Below the pieces are notes generated by a model. The model made no database searches. It saw only the letters and a list, made by a program, of their open reading frames with translations, and was not told where the DNA came from. DNA of 64,000 bases, from NCBI RefSeq assembly GCF_000407565.1, contig NZ_ASWI01000004.1:1-64000 (forward strand), written 5' to 3'. Numbering within the stretch: position 1 is the first letter of the stretch; the number at the start of each line of letters is the position of its first letter. The stretch comes from Enterococcus cecorum DSM 20682 = ATCC 43198. GTDB lineage: Bacteria > Bacillota > Bacilli > Lactobacillales > Enterococcaceae. Of the stretch, positions 46,686 through 54,914 are shown piece by piece. The position numbers and the translations under genes were made by a program.

Positions 46686-46699
46686 CTATGTTTTTAAGT

Positions 46700-46740
46700 A
46701 ACGACGAAATGCATTATAAAAGTGTATTTCGTCGTTTTTT
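46700..46740. terminator. Terminator between yhgE-like gene and queA
   Basis: AACGACGAAATGCA pairs with TGTATTTCGTCGTT (one G-T pair), followed by six T. Confidence 0.88.
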
Positions 46741-46804
46741 GGTATTCGTGATATTTTGTGGTACAATAATGGGGCGATTAAATGAATGAGAAAGTAGGAA
46801 AAAT

Positions 46805-47836
46805 ATGTTAACAACAGAAGATTTTGATTTTGATCTACCTGAAGAACTGATTGCGCAAACCCCGTTAAAGGAGCGAACAAGTTCTAGATTATTAGTGATG
46901 AATCGTCAAACAGGAGAATTAACCGATAAACATTTTTACGATATTATTGATTATCTGAATCCAGGTGATGCTTTGGTAATGAATAACAGTCGAGTGTTAC
47001 CAGCTCGCTTACATGGCGAAAAGGTCGAAACTGGCGCACATTTAGAAATTTTGCTTTTGAACAATACAGTCAATGATGAGTGGGAAGTCTTAATTAAACC
47101 AGCAAAACGTGCCAAAGTCGGAACAGAAATTTCTTTTGGTGATGGTCGATTGAAGGCTGTGGTTAAAGAAGAATTAGATCATGGCGGTAGAATTATTGAT
47201 TTCAAATATGATGGGATTTTTCTTGAAATATTGGAGTCATTAGGAGAAATGCCTTTACCTCCATATATCAAAGAACGCTTAGAAGATCCTGATCGTTATC
47301 AAACAGTTTATGCCAAGGAAAATGGCTCAGCAGCGGCACCAACTGCGGGGCTACACTTTACTAAAGATTTATTAGCCAAAATCGAAGCTAAAGGTGTGAA
47401 ATTGGTTTATTTGACACTTCATGTTGGTTTAGGGACCTTTAGACCAGTGAGTGTGGATAATATTGCAGAACATGAAATGCATAGTGAGTTTTATTCGCTA
47501 AGCCCTGAAGCTGCACAGACGCTAAATGATGTTAAAGCAAATGGTGGTCGAATTGTTGCGGTAGGGACGACTTCTATTCGTACTTTAGAAACGATTGGTA
47601 GCAAATTTGATGGAAAAATTCAAGCGGATAGTGGTTGGACTAATATCTTTATTACACCAGGTTATGAATTCAAAGTAGTGGATGCTTTTTCTACTAATTT
47701 CCATTTACCTAAGTCAACCTTAGTGATGTTAGTAAGTGCTTTTGCGGGTCGTGAACAAGTGCTTGCAGCTTATCAACACGCCATTGAAGAAAAGTATCGA
47801 TTCTTTTCATTCGGCGATGCAATGTTTATATTTTAA
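46805..47836 (+). CDS. queA: S-adenosylmethionine:tRNA ribosyltransferase-isomerase
   Basis: Adds the cyclopentene ring precursor to preQ1 in tRNA during queuosine synthesis. It starts [25 protein letters not shown], with [13 protein letters not shown] near residue 60, [10 protein letters not shown] near 180, and [19 protein letters not shown] near 300. Length 343, normal. It is the last chromosomal gene before the prophage. Confidence 0.97.
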   Translation: MLTTEDFDFDLPEELIAQTPLKERTSSRLLVMNRQTGELTDKHFYDIIDYLNPGDALVMNNSRVLPARLHGEKVETGAHLEILLLNNTVNDEWEVLIKPAKRAKVGTEISFGDGRLKAVVKEELDHGGRIIDFKYDGIFLEILESLGEMPLPPYIKERLEDPDRYQTVYAKENGSAAAPTAGLHFTKDLLAKIEAKGVKLVYLTLHVGLGTFRPVSVDNIAEHEMHSEFYSLSPEAAQTLNDVKANGGRIVAVGTTSIRTLETIGSKFDGKIQADSGWTNIFITPGYEFKVVDAFSTNFHLPKSTLVMLVSAFAGREQVLAAYQHAIEEKYRFFSFGDAMFIF

Positions 47837-47957
47837 GTCTATCTTAGTTATTCCATAAACACATAAACATCAAAAACATTAGAAAATAAAGCATTTAAAG
47901 AAACTTTTAAAAATGAATATTGATAAAAAATGATATAAAATTATGTTTAGTCGGAAT

Positions 47958-48006
47958 AATGTCGGGATAAATTTCTGAAATACGAAAAATATCCCGACAC
48001 ATTTTT
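47958..48006 (+). terminator. Terminator at the prophage left end
   Basis: TGTCGGGATA (47963-) pairs perfectly with TATCCCGACA (-48000), followed by CATTTTTTT. It serves queA or the left end of the prophage. The 110 bases before it are AT-rich and hold no gene. Confidence 0.85.
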
Positions 48007-48010
48007 TTGG

Positions 48011-49177
48011 TTAAGATTGGCCAAATTTTAATCGCTTATCGACAATATTAATGACATTATCAGCTACCTCGTCTTGGATATGTTCATATTTTTCTGTCAT
48101 GTAAACAGTCGAATGGCCTAAATAATTTGCAACATGCTCTTTTGGCGCGCCAGCAATAATGGCTTGCGTTGTAAAGTAGTGTCTTAACAAATGAGGAAAA
48201 GCATGTAACTCTGTGATTTCATTTATTCTGGAAAAAAGTCGATTAATTTGTCCAACATCGTATGGTTTTCCAGTAATAGGATTAATATATAAGTAATCAT
48301 CTTGATGCAAAATTTCTCCAAAATCTTTTTTTATTTCTTTAGCTTCATTTAAGGCAATCTGTAGAAGTTCGGTTCCTTTTTGATTTAAAGCAATCCATCT
48401 AGAAACACCAGTCTTAGTAGTACCTTTTCCATTGGGTTCTGAACTTGTTCTACTATCACTGATGTCCAATTTTGCATTAAAGCCTTCTTTATACAAAATA
48501 GATGATGGTTTTAATCCTAATATTTCGCCTCTTCTTAAACCAAATGAACAAAGATAAACAAAAGTAAAATCGTAAGGAGAAAGATGTTTCTCGGCAGTCG
48601 CCATCCATATTTGATAATCCTCAAAAGAGAATCTCTTGCTTTTCGGCTCTAAATCTGAATCACCTATAATCACTCTTCTTAGTCTGTTTCTTTCGATAAT
48701 TCCCATGTCAACTGCATCATTTAACATACTCATAAAAGTTTGATGATAGGAAATAACACTTGATTTGCGATGTGTTTTCAGTTTTTCCGCAATCCATAAA
48801 GTGTAGGTTTCTAACTTTAATTTTGATAGGGGGAGATTACCAAATGCAGGAGATATGTGATTTTTCCAATCTGCATCATGTTTTATTTTGGTAGCTTTGC
48901 TCCATTGTTTCACTTGTAATTTCCTCAACGAATATTTTTGATAATATTCATCACAAGTTAATTGTTTTTGAGTTAGGTAATCTGATTCATTCATAGCAAG
49001 TACACGTTCGATTTCAGCCAAACGCACTTTTGCTTCAGCTAGTGTTCGAAAGCCAGATTCATCTAATTCTGTCTTTTTGCCATCTTTGTAAAATGCTCGT
49101 CTAATACGAAATCTTTTGCCTTTTTTTGTCTCATAACAAAAGATATTTGGATATTTAGTCTTTTCATATTTACTCAT
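48011..49177 (-). CDS. int: Phage integrase (tyrosine recombinase)
   Basis: A 388-residue recombinase. An N-terminal arm-binding part (KRFRIRRAFYKDGKKTE), a SAM-like core-binding domain (70-170), then the catalytic domain. Catalytic residues are R215 in GLRRGEI, H329-xx-R332 in PHLLRHYF, H355 in LGHST and Y364 in TEKYEHI. All are intact. A perfect palindrome CCACAATTGTGG at 49267-49278 lies in its probable promoter region. Confidence 0.95.
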   Translation of the reverse strand: MSKYEKTKYPNIFCYETKKGKRFRIRRAFYKDGKKTELDESGFRTLAEAKVRLAEIERVLAMNESDYLTQKQLTCDEYYQKYSLRKLQVKQWSKATKIKHDADWKNHISPAFGNLPLSKLKLETYTLWIAEKLKTHRKSSVISYHQTFMSMLNDAVDMGIIERNRLRRVIIGDSDLEPKSKRFSFEDYQIWMATAEKHLSPYDFTFVYLCSFGLRRGEILGLKPSSILYKEGFNAKLDISDSRTSSEPNGKGTTKTGVSRWIALNQKGTELLQIALNEAKEIKKDFGEILHQDDYLYINPITGKPYDVGQINRLFSRINEITELHAFPHLLRHYFTTQAIIAGAPKEHVANYLGHSTVYMTEKYEHIQDEVADNVINIVDKRLKFGQS

Positions 49178-49293
49178 GGTTTATTCTCCTTTCGCTCCCG
49201 GACAGAATGCATAGAGAATAATGTGGCATCAACTCCTTAAATATGATAAAATGTATAGCAAATAGCCCACAATTGTGGTGATATTTTGGACAG

Positions 49294-49333
49294 CACACCT
49301 TCAAACTTTGGTCGGGGAGAGGGTGTGTTTTTT
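49294..49333 (+). terminator. Possible terminator
   Basis: CACACC (49294-49299) pairs with GGTGTG (49322-49327), followed by T6. It lies between the int promoter and the small plus-strand ORF at 49376. Confidence 0.55.
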
Positions 49334-49375
49334 GTATTATTCATGCTATACTAAAAGCAAAAAGGGGGCTATGCT

Positions 49376-49522
49376 ATGACTGTAAAAGAATTCATTGAGA
49401 TGTTAGAAAATCTAGAACAAGATAAAAAAATCGAATTTTCAAATCAATATTTCTTATCTAGGGAAAAAGAACCTGAAATAGAAAAAGACGAAACCGAAGA
49501 CGTCTATGTGTTGTACACATAA
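49376..49522 (+). CDS. Small acidic phage protein (48 aa)
   Basis: ATG 49376 follows AAAGGGGG at good distance, and TATACT with TGC (49348-49353 region) is a likely extended -10. The product MTVKEFIEMLENLEQDKK... is acidic and helical. The last 19 bases overlap the convergent gene at 49504. Function unknown; its orientation opposite to the rest of the lysogeny module suggests independent expression in the lysogen. Confidence 0.55.
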   Translation: MTVKEFIEMLENLEQDKKIEFSNQYFLSREKEPEIEKDETEDVYVLYT

Positions 49523-50178
49523 TATTCGAACAAATTATCAGTATCGTTATTATCTTTAAATTGACTGTATACATCGATTATCGGCAATCCAACAAAAGAT
49601 GAAAGGGTAAATGATTTTTCTGTTACGTTGTTAATCGTTCTTTTTATCAACTGATTATAATAATCGTTAGAAAAAGAAGTGTTTATTAGCGTTTCGCAAA
49701 CAAATTTAAATACAGTATTTCCAAGTTTTATTATTTCTGATTTGCTCGGTATTTCGCCATTGTGTATGATACTATTCCTTTTCGTAACTAATCTATTCGA
49801 AATAGATGCAGGCAACTCTCCGAATTCTTCAGAGTAAGCTAAAGAATATGCACCATCTATTTGATCTGAGCGTTTCAATTTAGCAATTAAGTTTTCTACT
49901 TTTTTCCAGTCATTGCATTTATTGTAGTAGTAATTCGCCACAAAATCTTGTTTAAACACCTCAAAACCAGTATACAATGTTTGAAACGCTTCGAAGTAAT
50001 ATTCATTTTTAAACGCTTCAATAGATAAGTTAAACAGAATTGCATATTTAGGCGTTTCTGTATAAAAATAGTATTCGTGATTGTTAGGGCAGGTAGTTGG
50101 TTTACCTTTAAAAAAATCTTCATCCACATTAATTTTATAAGGTTGTCCACATTTCGGACATCTAATTTCTAATTTCAT
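49504..50178 (-). CDS. Zinc-ribbon protein with HEPN-like motif (lysogeny module)
   Basis: A 224-residue protein. The N-terminus has CPKC (C7, C10) and C30PNNH, a zinc ribbon. The rest is helical, with RNSIIHNG at 134-141, an R-x4-H motif of the kind that forms the active site in HEPN RNases (Apea/AbiV-like RNxxxHNG). Its place between int and the repressor is where prophages keep genes expressed in the lysogen, often immunity or exclusion genes. AGGAGTTG precedes ATG 50178. I infer a possible phage-defence RNase; no family was confirmed. Confidence 0.65.
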   Translation of the reverse strand: MKLEIRCPKCGQPYKINVDEDFFKGKPTTCPNNHEYYFYTETPKYAILFNLSIEAFKNEYYFEAFQTLYTGFEVFKQDFVANYYYNKCNDWKKVENLIAKLKRSDQIDGAYSLAYSEEFGELPASISNRLVTKRNSIIHNGEIPSKSEIIKLGNTVFKFVCETLINTSFSNDYYNQLIKRTINNVTEKSFTLSSFVGLPIIDVYSQFKDNNDTDNLFEYYVYNT

Positions 50179-50230
50179 TTAAACAACTCCTATGCACGTT
50201 GCTTTTAATAGGCAATGTGTATTTTTTAAT

Positions 50231-50559
50231 TTAAATAAGAACGACGCCGCAAATTTTAAAGTTATCATTTTCGCTAATCGTAATATCATCATACTTTGGA
50301 TTTAGTGACACTAACCTGTTTCCAGTTATCTTCTTGACAAAGGCTTCCCCATTTAACGTACACACAATAACTTGTCCATTTCTAACGTCAGTAGTTCCTT
50401 TGATAAATATATATTGCTTATCTTCAAATAGAGGTAACATAGAGTCGCCGTTGACCGTTAAACAAAAATCAGAACGATCAGGTACTTCATTTTCATCAAA
50501 TTCTACATATTCAACCTTCTAAAATATGTTGCAATTTTTCTACTGTCTTTATCCATCAT
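50231..50559 (-). pseudogene. Broken S24/LexA-like repressor remnant
   Basis: The minus strand from 50518 down reads VEYVEFDENEVPDRSDFCLTVNGDSM..., the C-terminal S24 peptidase half of a CI-type repressor. It has the catalytic serine (GDSM) and lysine (FVKKI), ending ICGVVLI. Just before it is an in-frame TAG (50521-50519) and no start. In another frame MMDKDSRKIA (from 50559) resembles a CI N-terminus but stops after 18 codons. The helix-turn-helix part is gone. This is the relic of an older repressor; the XRE gene at 51745 now fills that role. Confidence 0.75.
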
Positions 50560-50586
50560 AAATGCTTATTATCCCCTTTGTTTAAG

Positions 50587-51282
50587 TTATTCTTTGTAAA
50601 TTTCTGCATAGTAAGTTTCATCATTATAGTCAAATTTATAGGTAATTCCATTTACCGTTAACTTAGTACTTTTCTTTGATGAAAGCATATTGTTAAAGGC
50701 ATCCGAGATTTTGTCATCAAATGCATCTAAAGTATAGGCAGTAGCAACAATACATGTGGCTAGTTCTTTGTTGGCATCTCCTTTACTTCTGAATTGAAGA
50801 CCTATTAAATTTTCGCCAGCAATATTAACAGAAGACTCCACACCGTTTTCTTGCGATACAATGCTAATGCCGCCCTCTGGTTCTTGCGGAAACGTTGTTT
50901 TGGCATCTTCGTTGTATTCGCTGACTCGCATATTAAATCCATTTTTAAAAGAGTTATACTCTTTTAACGGTTGAAGACCTGGCAAATCAACACTTGTAGT
51001 TGTTTTGCTGCCATCTTTTGTTACCTCTAATTCAACAGACTGTGCATTTTCAACTGGTCTAACAGATACCATAAATTCTCCATTTACTAATTCTGCCTTA
51101 CTTTGGTCTCCGTCTTCTGTTGTTGCTATTATGCTATCAGCGTTTTCATAAGTACCAAAAATATAAGAATAAACGCCGCCCATATCTACTTTTGTTGCTT
51201 TTGCAGAAGGATTTGGTTTTGAACAAGCTGTAAACAATGAAATAGAAATAATTAATATAATGGATAATTTAAACTTTTTCAT
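50587..51282 (-). CDS. Prophage lipoprotein
   Basis: A 231-residue secreted lipoprotein. Signal peptide MKKFKLSIILIISISLFTAC with lipobox LFTAC (C20), then a soluble domain rich in beta strand. ATG 51282 is chosen as TAGGAG lies upstream; an upstream in-frame start would bury the signal peptide. It sits between the ImmA-like gene and the repressor remnant. Prophage lipoproteins at this position (for example Ltp of phage TP-J34) block DNA injection by related phages, so superinfection exclusion is a reasonable guess, not shown. Confidence 0.75.
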   Translation of the reverse strand: MKKFKLSIILIISISLFTACSKPNPSAKATKVDMGGVYSYIFGTYENADSIIATTEDGDQSKAELVNGEFMVSVRPVENAQSVELEVTKDGSKTTTSVDLPGLQPLKEYNSFKNGFNMRVSEYNEDAKTTFPQEPEGGISIVSQENGVESSVNIAGENLIGLQFRSKGDANKELATCIVATAYTLDAFDDKISDAFNNMLSSKKSTKLTVNGITYKFDYNDETYYAEIYKE

Positions 51283-51307
51283 TAAAACAACTCCTAATAA
51301 AAATTTT

Positions 51308-51733
51308 TTATTCAATAAAACTATTAAACTGCTCACTACCAAGATACTCACTAGCCATCATTTCCTTGACTACAAACTCATATTTTGGTTCGATTTCGTA
51401 ATCTTCCATAAATTTTAACCAGTTAGCATTATCTTGATCAGTGTATTCAGCATAATGTTTAATTAAATTCTCGATCATAAATTCTTCAGCTTCGTTTTCC
51501 ATTTTTGAATGCAAACTAAATGCTAAATTATACAATTCCATTTCGCCTTTGTGCTTTGCTGCATGGCCAAGCTCATGAAGAATGGCTTTGGTCTGATAAA
51601 ACTCATTTTGATTACTATTGATTAAAATAATATTCTCTTCTTCAAAATACATTCCAGCAGAATTAAAGCCATCACCATAAATTATTGTTACTTCCAGTTT
51701 TTCTATTAAATATCTAATGTGACTATTCAACAA
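51308..51733 (-). CDS. ImmA/IrrE-family metallopeptidase
   Basis: A 141-residue protein with the zinc motif HELGH at 53-57 and a downstream glutamate-rich helix (MENEAEEF). In ICEBs1 and many phages ImmA cleaves the repressor encoded next to it to induce the element. Here it lies 11 bases after the XRE repressor gene, which has no peptidase domain of its own, so this pair is the likely induction module. Start TTG (51733 or 51730) with AGTAGGTG upstream. Confidence 0.88.
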   Translation of the reverse strand: MLNSHIRYLIEKLEVTIIYGDGFNSAGMYFEEENIILINSNQNEFYQTKAILHELGHAAKHKGEMELYNLAFSLHSKMENEAEEFMIENLIKHYAEYTDQDNANWLKFMEDYEIEPKYEFVVKEMMASEYLGSEQFNSFIE

Positions 51734-51744
51734 AAAGCACCTAC

Positions 51745-52077
51745 TTACTTCTTATTATCAAAGTATGCTTTTAAAATTCCTTTGATAATTGGTCTATCTT
51801 CATCAGATATAGGCTTACCATCGTATGACATCGCATTATCCATCATTCTTTCAAGTTTAGTGTCCATATCTGTATTATTCATATTTTCAGATCTGCCTAG
51901 TAAATAGTCAACACTAACATTGAAATAATCAGCTACCTTTTCTAATCGGTCAGACTTAGGAGAAGATTTTTTCCATTGATAAAACAAGTTTTCGCTAAAT
52001 CCTAAATCTAAAGCTACTTTAGATACGCTAATTCCTTGCTTGTCAGCTAAAGACTTTATTCTGTCGAATACGTTCAT
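51745..52077 (-). CDS. XRE-family phage repressor (CI-like)
   Basis: A 110-residue protein: helix-turn-helix at residues 1-60 (IKSLADKQGISVSKVALDLGFSENLFYQW..., then VADYFNVSVDYLLGRSE) and a short polar tail with SDEDRPIIKGILKAYFD. It presumably binds the ATAG-N4-CTAT sites upstream and keeps lytic genes off. GAAAGGAAAA precedes ATG 52077. It is co-transcribed with the ImmA-like gene. Confidence 0.88.
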   Translation of the reverse strand: MNVFDRIKSLADKQGISVSKVALDLGFSENLFYQWKKSSPKSDRLEKVADYFNVSVDYLLGRSENMNNTDMDTKLERMMDNAMSYDGKPISDEDRPIIKGILKAYFDNKK

Positions 52078-52108
52078 AACGACATTTTCCTTTCGTTTGA
52101 GAAAAATT

Positions 52109-52349
52109 ATAGTTTTCTATAGAAAAGTGTTGACAATTTCTATAGTTTGCTATAATATAATTCTCGTAAGATAAATAGTCAGATAAATGCAATATTAAAA
52201 GAACCTAAAATATTAAACTGTTGGCGGAGAGTTTGAATGTTCAAGGCTTTAGATTGCTTATTTAACTACGCTTTCATTCTATAGTTTTCTATAGAGATTG
52301 TCAATAGTTAGTTATAAAAAATCTGACTTTTTATCTTATAGAAAAATAT
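52109..52349. promoter_or_regulatory. Lysis/lysogeny switch: operators and opposing promoters
   Basis: ATAG-TTTT-CTAT or close variants occur at 52109-52120, 52142-52153, 52281-52292 and 52338-52349. A plus promoter TTGACA (52130-52135) with TATAAT at 52151-52156 contains site 2. A minus TTGACA (52308-52303) with TATAGA (52287-52282) contains site 3. Both have a 15-base spacer. The two promoters face each other across about 125 bases. Confidence 0.7.
52237..52284 (+). CDS. Possible 15-codon leader peptide
   Basis: ATG 52237 is preceded by GGCGGAGAG at the right distance. It codes for MFKALDCLFNYAFIL and stops inside the third operator. It lies downstream of the plus promoter and antisense to the repressor leader. 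Could be a leader peptide or chance. Confidence 0.3.
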   Translation: MFKALDCLFNYAFIL

Positions 52350-52370
52350 AGAAACGGAGTTGATTCTAAT

Positions 52371-52562
52371 ATGCCTAGTATTGATGCTGGAAGATTAAAA
52401 GTTTTAGAGTTTATCAAACAACATGATTTATCAATTAATGATTTGGCTGTTGCTTACGGTATCAAAAAACAAGACATGCATAATTATCTTAATGGTAATT
52501 TGAAAACACCCAAAGCAAACCAACTGATTATTCGAATTATTTCAGATTACAAAATCAGATAG
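52371..52562 (+). CDS. Cro-like small DNA-binding protein
   Basis: A 63-residue protein with a helix-turn-helix (LSINDLAVAYGIKKQDMHNYLNGN). It is the first gene of the rightward early transcript, directly opposite the repressor, the usual Cro place. CGGAGTTG precedes ATG 52371. Identity as Cro is by size, fold and position. Confidence 0.75.
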   Translation: MPSIDAGRLKVLEFIKQHDLSINDLAVAYGIKKQDMHNYLNGNLKTPKANQLIIRIISDYKIR

Positions 52563-52573
52563 GAGATGAGCAG

Positions 52574-52702
52574 ATGAAACACTACATTACAAAATATCGT
52601 GAAAACGACCGATTAATTGTTGAATCGTGGTTGCAGATTAATTTTCTAAAGTGGAACTGGTGCTTTTCAAAAAGAAAGCTAGTCATCTGTGAAGACAACT
52701 AG
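52574..52702 (+). CDS. Small phage protein (42 aa)
   Basis: ATG 52574 follows AGGAGATGAG. The product MKHYITKYRENDRLIVESWLQ..., ending CFSKRKLVICEDN, is a short beta-rich peptide of a type seen in enterococcal phages at this place. Function unknown. Twelve bases separate it from the Cro-like gene, so it is co-transcribed. Confidence 0.65.
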   Translation: MKHYITKYRENDRLIVESWLQINFLKWNWCFSKRKLVICEDN

Positions 52703-52711
52703 CAAAGGTTA

Positions 52712-52876
52712 TTATTGTTTTTCCCATTTGTTACCAGGTTTTTGGGTAGGCGGTAATCGGTCACCTTTATCAATGTGGACATGTCGAGGTTTGTTTACAC
52801 TTCCACCTCGTGGACCGACTTCCTTATATGTTCCAGAAGGCCTATTATCTTGACCTGGTTTATATAACTTACTCAT
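52712..52876 (-). CDS. YjzC-like small protein (54 aa)
   Basis: Minus-strand gene: ATG 52876 follows AAAGGA. The product starts MSKLYKPGQDNRPSGTYKEVG and ends LPPTQKPGNKWEKQ. The GDRLPPT..W pattern resembles the YjzC/DUF1659-size small proteins of unknown role found in Bacilli and phages. It runs against the early operon, so is expressed from its own promoter, perhaps in the lysogen. Confidence 0.55.
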   Translation of the reverse strand: MSKLYKPGQDNRPSGTYKEVGPRGGSVNKPRHVHIDKGDRLPPTQKPGNKWEKQ

Positions 52877-52950
52877 ATAATCAAGTCCTTTCTTTATTAT
52901 TTAGATAAGCTCAGTTGGTAGTTGGGTCTTATCTATGAAACAATTCTAAT

Positions 52951-52993
52951 ACTATATATAGTAAAAGTCAATGGATTAAACACTATATATTGG
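52951..52993. promoter_or_regulatory. Palindromic operator candidates before the second HTH gene
   Basis: ACTATATATAGT (52951-52962) is a perfect palindrome; a half copy ACTATATAT lies at 52982-52990, just before the GGGGGTG ribosome site. They differ from the switch operators, so the downstream XRE protein may bind its own region. Confidence 0.45.
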
Positions 52994-53003
52994 GGGTGTG
53001 GGC

Positions 53004-53219
53004 ATGTGGAAGAAAATTGAACAGGAAATAAAAAAGCAAGGCTTAACACAATACAAGCTTTCAAAAATGATAGGAGTTAGTCCTAGCGTATTAACTGATT
53101 TAAAAAACGGAAGAAATAAAAAACCCAGTTTTGAACTCATGGAAAAAATAGCAGATGCATTGAATGTGTCTATGGATGTCTTTAGAAAGGATGATGAAGA
53201 TGGAAATTCAGACATTTAG
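53004..53219 (+). CDS. XRE-family DNA-binding protein
   Basis: A 71-residue helix-turn-helix protein: LTQYKLSKMIGVSPSVLTDLKNGRNKKPSFELMEKIADALNVSMDVF is the full HTH_3 fold. ATG 53004 is used because GGGGGTG lies just upstream; a GTG at 52998 is inside that site. It overlaps the antirepressor gene by 20 bases. A second regulator with its own palindromic site upstream. Confidence 0.85.
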   Translation: MWKKIEQEIKKQGLTQYKLSKMIGVSPSVLTDLKNGRNKKPSFELMEKIADALNVSMDVFRKDDEDGNSDI

Positions 53220-53967
53220 CAACAACTTATTTGATTTAACAGTTAAAACAGAAAATGGCGAAGCACTATTTGATGTTGAAACAGTAGCAAGAAGTTTAGG
53301 ATTTGTTCAAACAAAAGATGGCAAAGAATTTGTTCGGTGGGAAAGAGTAAATGGTTATTTGAAAAAATATTCCCCACAAGTGGGGAAAGGCGATTATATC
53401 AGTGAACCAATGGTATATAAGTTGGCGTTTAAAGCAAACAACGCATTAGCTGAACAGTTTCAAGATTGGTTAGCGACAGAAGTCCTTCCAGCAATTAGAA
53501 AACACGGTGGATATTTAACAGAACAAAAACTTGAAGAAGCACTTTTGAACCCAGATACACTGATTAATCTAGCTACACAATTAAAACAGGAACGTGAAGG
53601 TCGCTTGATTGCTGAACAACGAGTGAACGAACTAACACCAAAAGCTAGTTATTACGATAAGGTTCTTTCTAACAAGGCGCTAGTGACAATTACTGTGATT
53701 GCTAAAGATTATGGAATGAGCGGTAAAGCTATGAACGCATTGCTGCATGAGCTAGGTGTTCAGTATAAGCAAGGTACAACGTGGTTACTATATGCACGAT
53801 ATCAAAAGAACGGTTGGACTCATTCGGAAACGGTTATGATTACCGATAAAGATGGTAATGAAAAAGCTGTTCTGAATACTAAATGGACTCAAAAAGGGCG
53901 CTTAGGATTGTATGAATTGTTAAAGAGAAGAGGCTATTTACCAGTAATTGAAAGAGAAACAGCTTAG
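53200..53967 (+). CDS. Phage antirepressor (BRO-N plus ANT/KilAC)
   Basis: A 255-residue protein. N-terminal BRO domain (residues 1-110, FDVETVARSLGFVQTKDGKEFVRWERV...LATEVLPAIRKHGGY). The C-terminal ANT domain (about 145-255) has LTPKASYYDKVL and ITVIAKDYGMSGKAMNALLHELGVQYKQG. Such proteins inactivate phage repressors after induction. ATG 53200 follows AAAGG. Confidence 0.9.
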   Translation: MEIQTFSNNLFDLTVKTENGEALFDVETVARSLGFVQTKDGKEFVRWERVNGYLKKYSPQVGKGDYISEPMVYKLAFKANNALAEQFQDWLATEVLPAIRKHGGYLTEQKLEEALLNPDTLINLATQLKQEREGRLIAEQRVNELTPKASYYDKVLSNKALVTITVIAKDYGMSGKAMNALLHELGVQYKQGTTWLLYARYQKNGWTHSETVMITDKDGNEKAVLNTKWTQKGRLGLYELLKRRGYLPVIERETA

Positions 53968-53979
53968 GAGTTGATTCAC

Positions 53980-54258
53980 ATGAATATCTTTGGAAAAGAT
54001 TTTATAGATGCATTGATGGAAACAATCAAGAAACTCCTGAAAAAAGCGGTAAAAGAAATTATTGAAGAAATTAATGATGAAGAGAAGTTTTTACTGAATC
54101 GAAAAGAAATATCTGAAGCGATTGGCTGTGATGTCAATGTATTTGACGAGAATTATCGTTACAGACCGGGCTTTCCATATCATATGAAAGGCAGCCAGGA
54201 AGCCTGGAATAAAAAAGAAGTATTTGAGTATCTACACAATAACAAACTAACGAAGTGA
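53980..54258 (+). CDS. Small phage protein, DUF771-like
   Basis: A 92-residue protein with an N-terminal amphipathic helix (KKLLKKAVKEIIEEIN) and the C-terminal segment LLNRKEISEAIGCDVNVF...WNKKEVFEYL. The latter resembles excisionase/DUF771-type helix-turn-helix proteins of phages. ATG 53980 after TAGGAG. Could bind DNA; not certain. Confidence 0.6.
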   Translation: MNIFGKDFIDALMETIKKLLKKAVKEIIEEINDEEKFLLNRKEISEAIGCDVNVFDENYRYRPGFPYHMKGSQEAWNKKEVFEYLHNNKLTK

Positions 54259-54305
54259 GACTCCCGGACAGAGTGAACTTTACTAAAGAAAAAGAGGAGA
54301 AATAA

Positions 54306-54539
54306 ATGAACAATAAAATGAAAAAAATACAAAAAAATATTGGTATGTTTAGAATCATCCTATTCGGTTGGATGATGTTTGGACTGGGTTTACTAGCAAG
54401 TGGAAATTTTAATGGGAAAATTGCTATAGGATTTACTGTTGTTTCAGTGGTTGTTTTATTAGCGTATGACGCATATTTTGACCGCTATCTAAAGAGTAGA
54501 CCTATTTATTTCAAACTAATTAGAAAAGAGGGTAAATGA
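54306..54539 (+). CDS. Small phage membrane protein (77 aa)
   Basis: Two membrane segments (about 14-32 and 39-55) and a basic C-terminal tail; ribosome site AGAGGAGAAA before ATG 54306. Function unknown. The motif CTCCCGGACAGA occurs just upstream at 54262-54273 and again at 49194-49205 before int. Confidence 0.65.
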   Translation: MNNKMKKIQKNIGMFRIILFGWMMFGLGLLASGNFNGKIAIGFTVVSVVVLLAYDAYFDRYLKSRPIYFKLIRKEGK

Positions 54540-54540
54540 T

Positions 54541-54744
54541 ATGGAACTAATCGCATATTGTAGTCAAGCTATGGTGATTAACGAAAAAATAAACGAGGTA
54601 ATGATACGCTACGACGATTTGAATGTCGTATGTGTTTCAAAGGGATTAATGGATAAATATGCTGAGTGGTACATCAGAGAAAACTTTGAGATGTCTGAAA
54701 AAGATGGTTGGATCAGGAGGATTGAGAATGATGAGACAGTTTGA
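54541..54744 (+). CDS. Hypothetical phage protein (67 aa)
   Basis: ATG 54541 follows AGAGGG and the previous stop by one base. It is a soluble mixed protein (LIAYCSQAMVINEKINEVMIRYDDLNVVCVS...). Not recognised. It overlaps the next gene by 17 bases. Confidence 0.6.
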   Translation: MELIAYCSQAMVINEKINEVMIRYDDLNVVCVSKGLMDKYAEWYIRENFEMSEKDGWIRRIENDETV

Positions 54745-54862
54745 TATAGAAGCAGCGAATGAATGGCTATTGGCAAACTGGGATGCAATCAAAGCTAGTC
54801 AGTACATTGAATGTATCAAACGCTGCATTGAAAAAGAAAAAGCCACTGACGGCAATCAGTGA
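54728..54862 (+). CDS. Hypothetical phage protein (44 aa)
   Basis: ATG 54728 follows AGGAGG. The product MMRQFDIEAANEWLLANWDAIKASQYIECIKRCIEKEKATDGNQ is a short helical protein. Not recognised; placed within the tight early operon. Confidence 0.6.
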   Translation: MMRQFDIEAANEWLLANWDAIKASQYIECIKRCIEKEKATDGNQ

Positions 54863-54914
54863 CAAAAATAAATATTAAACAAGTTAAGTATAGCACGAAA
54901 GGGGCAATTTTGGA

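Noticed and set aside
47837..48010. attL core
   Set aside because: Without the right prophage end no direct repeat can be recognised, so no core is claimed.
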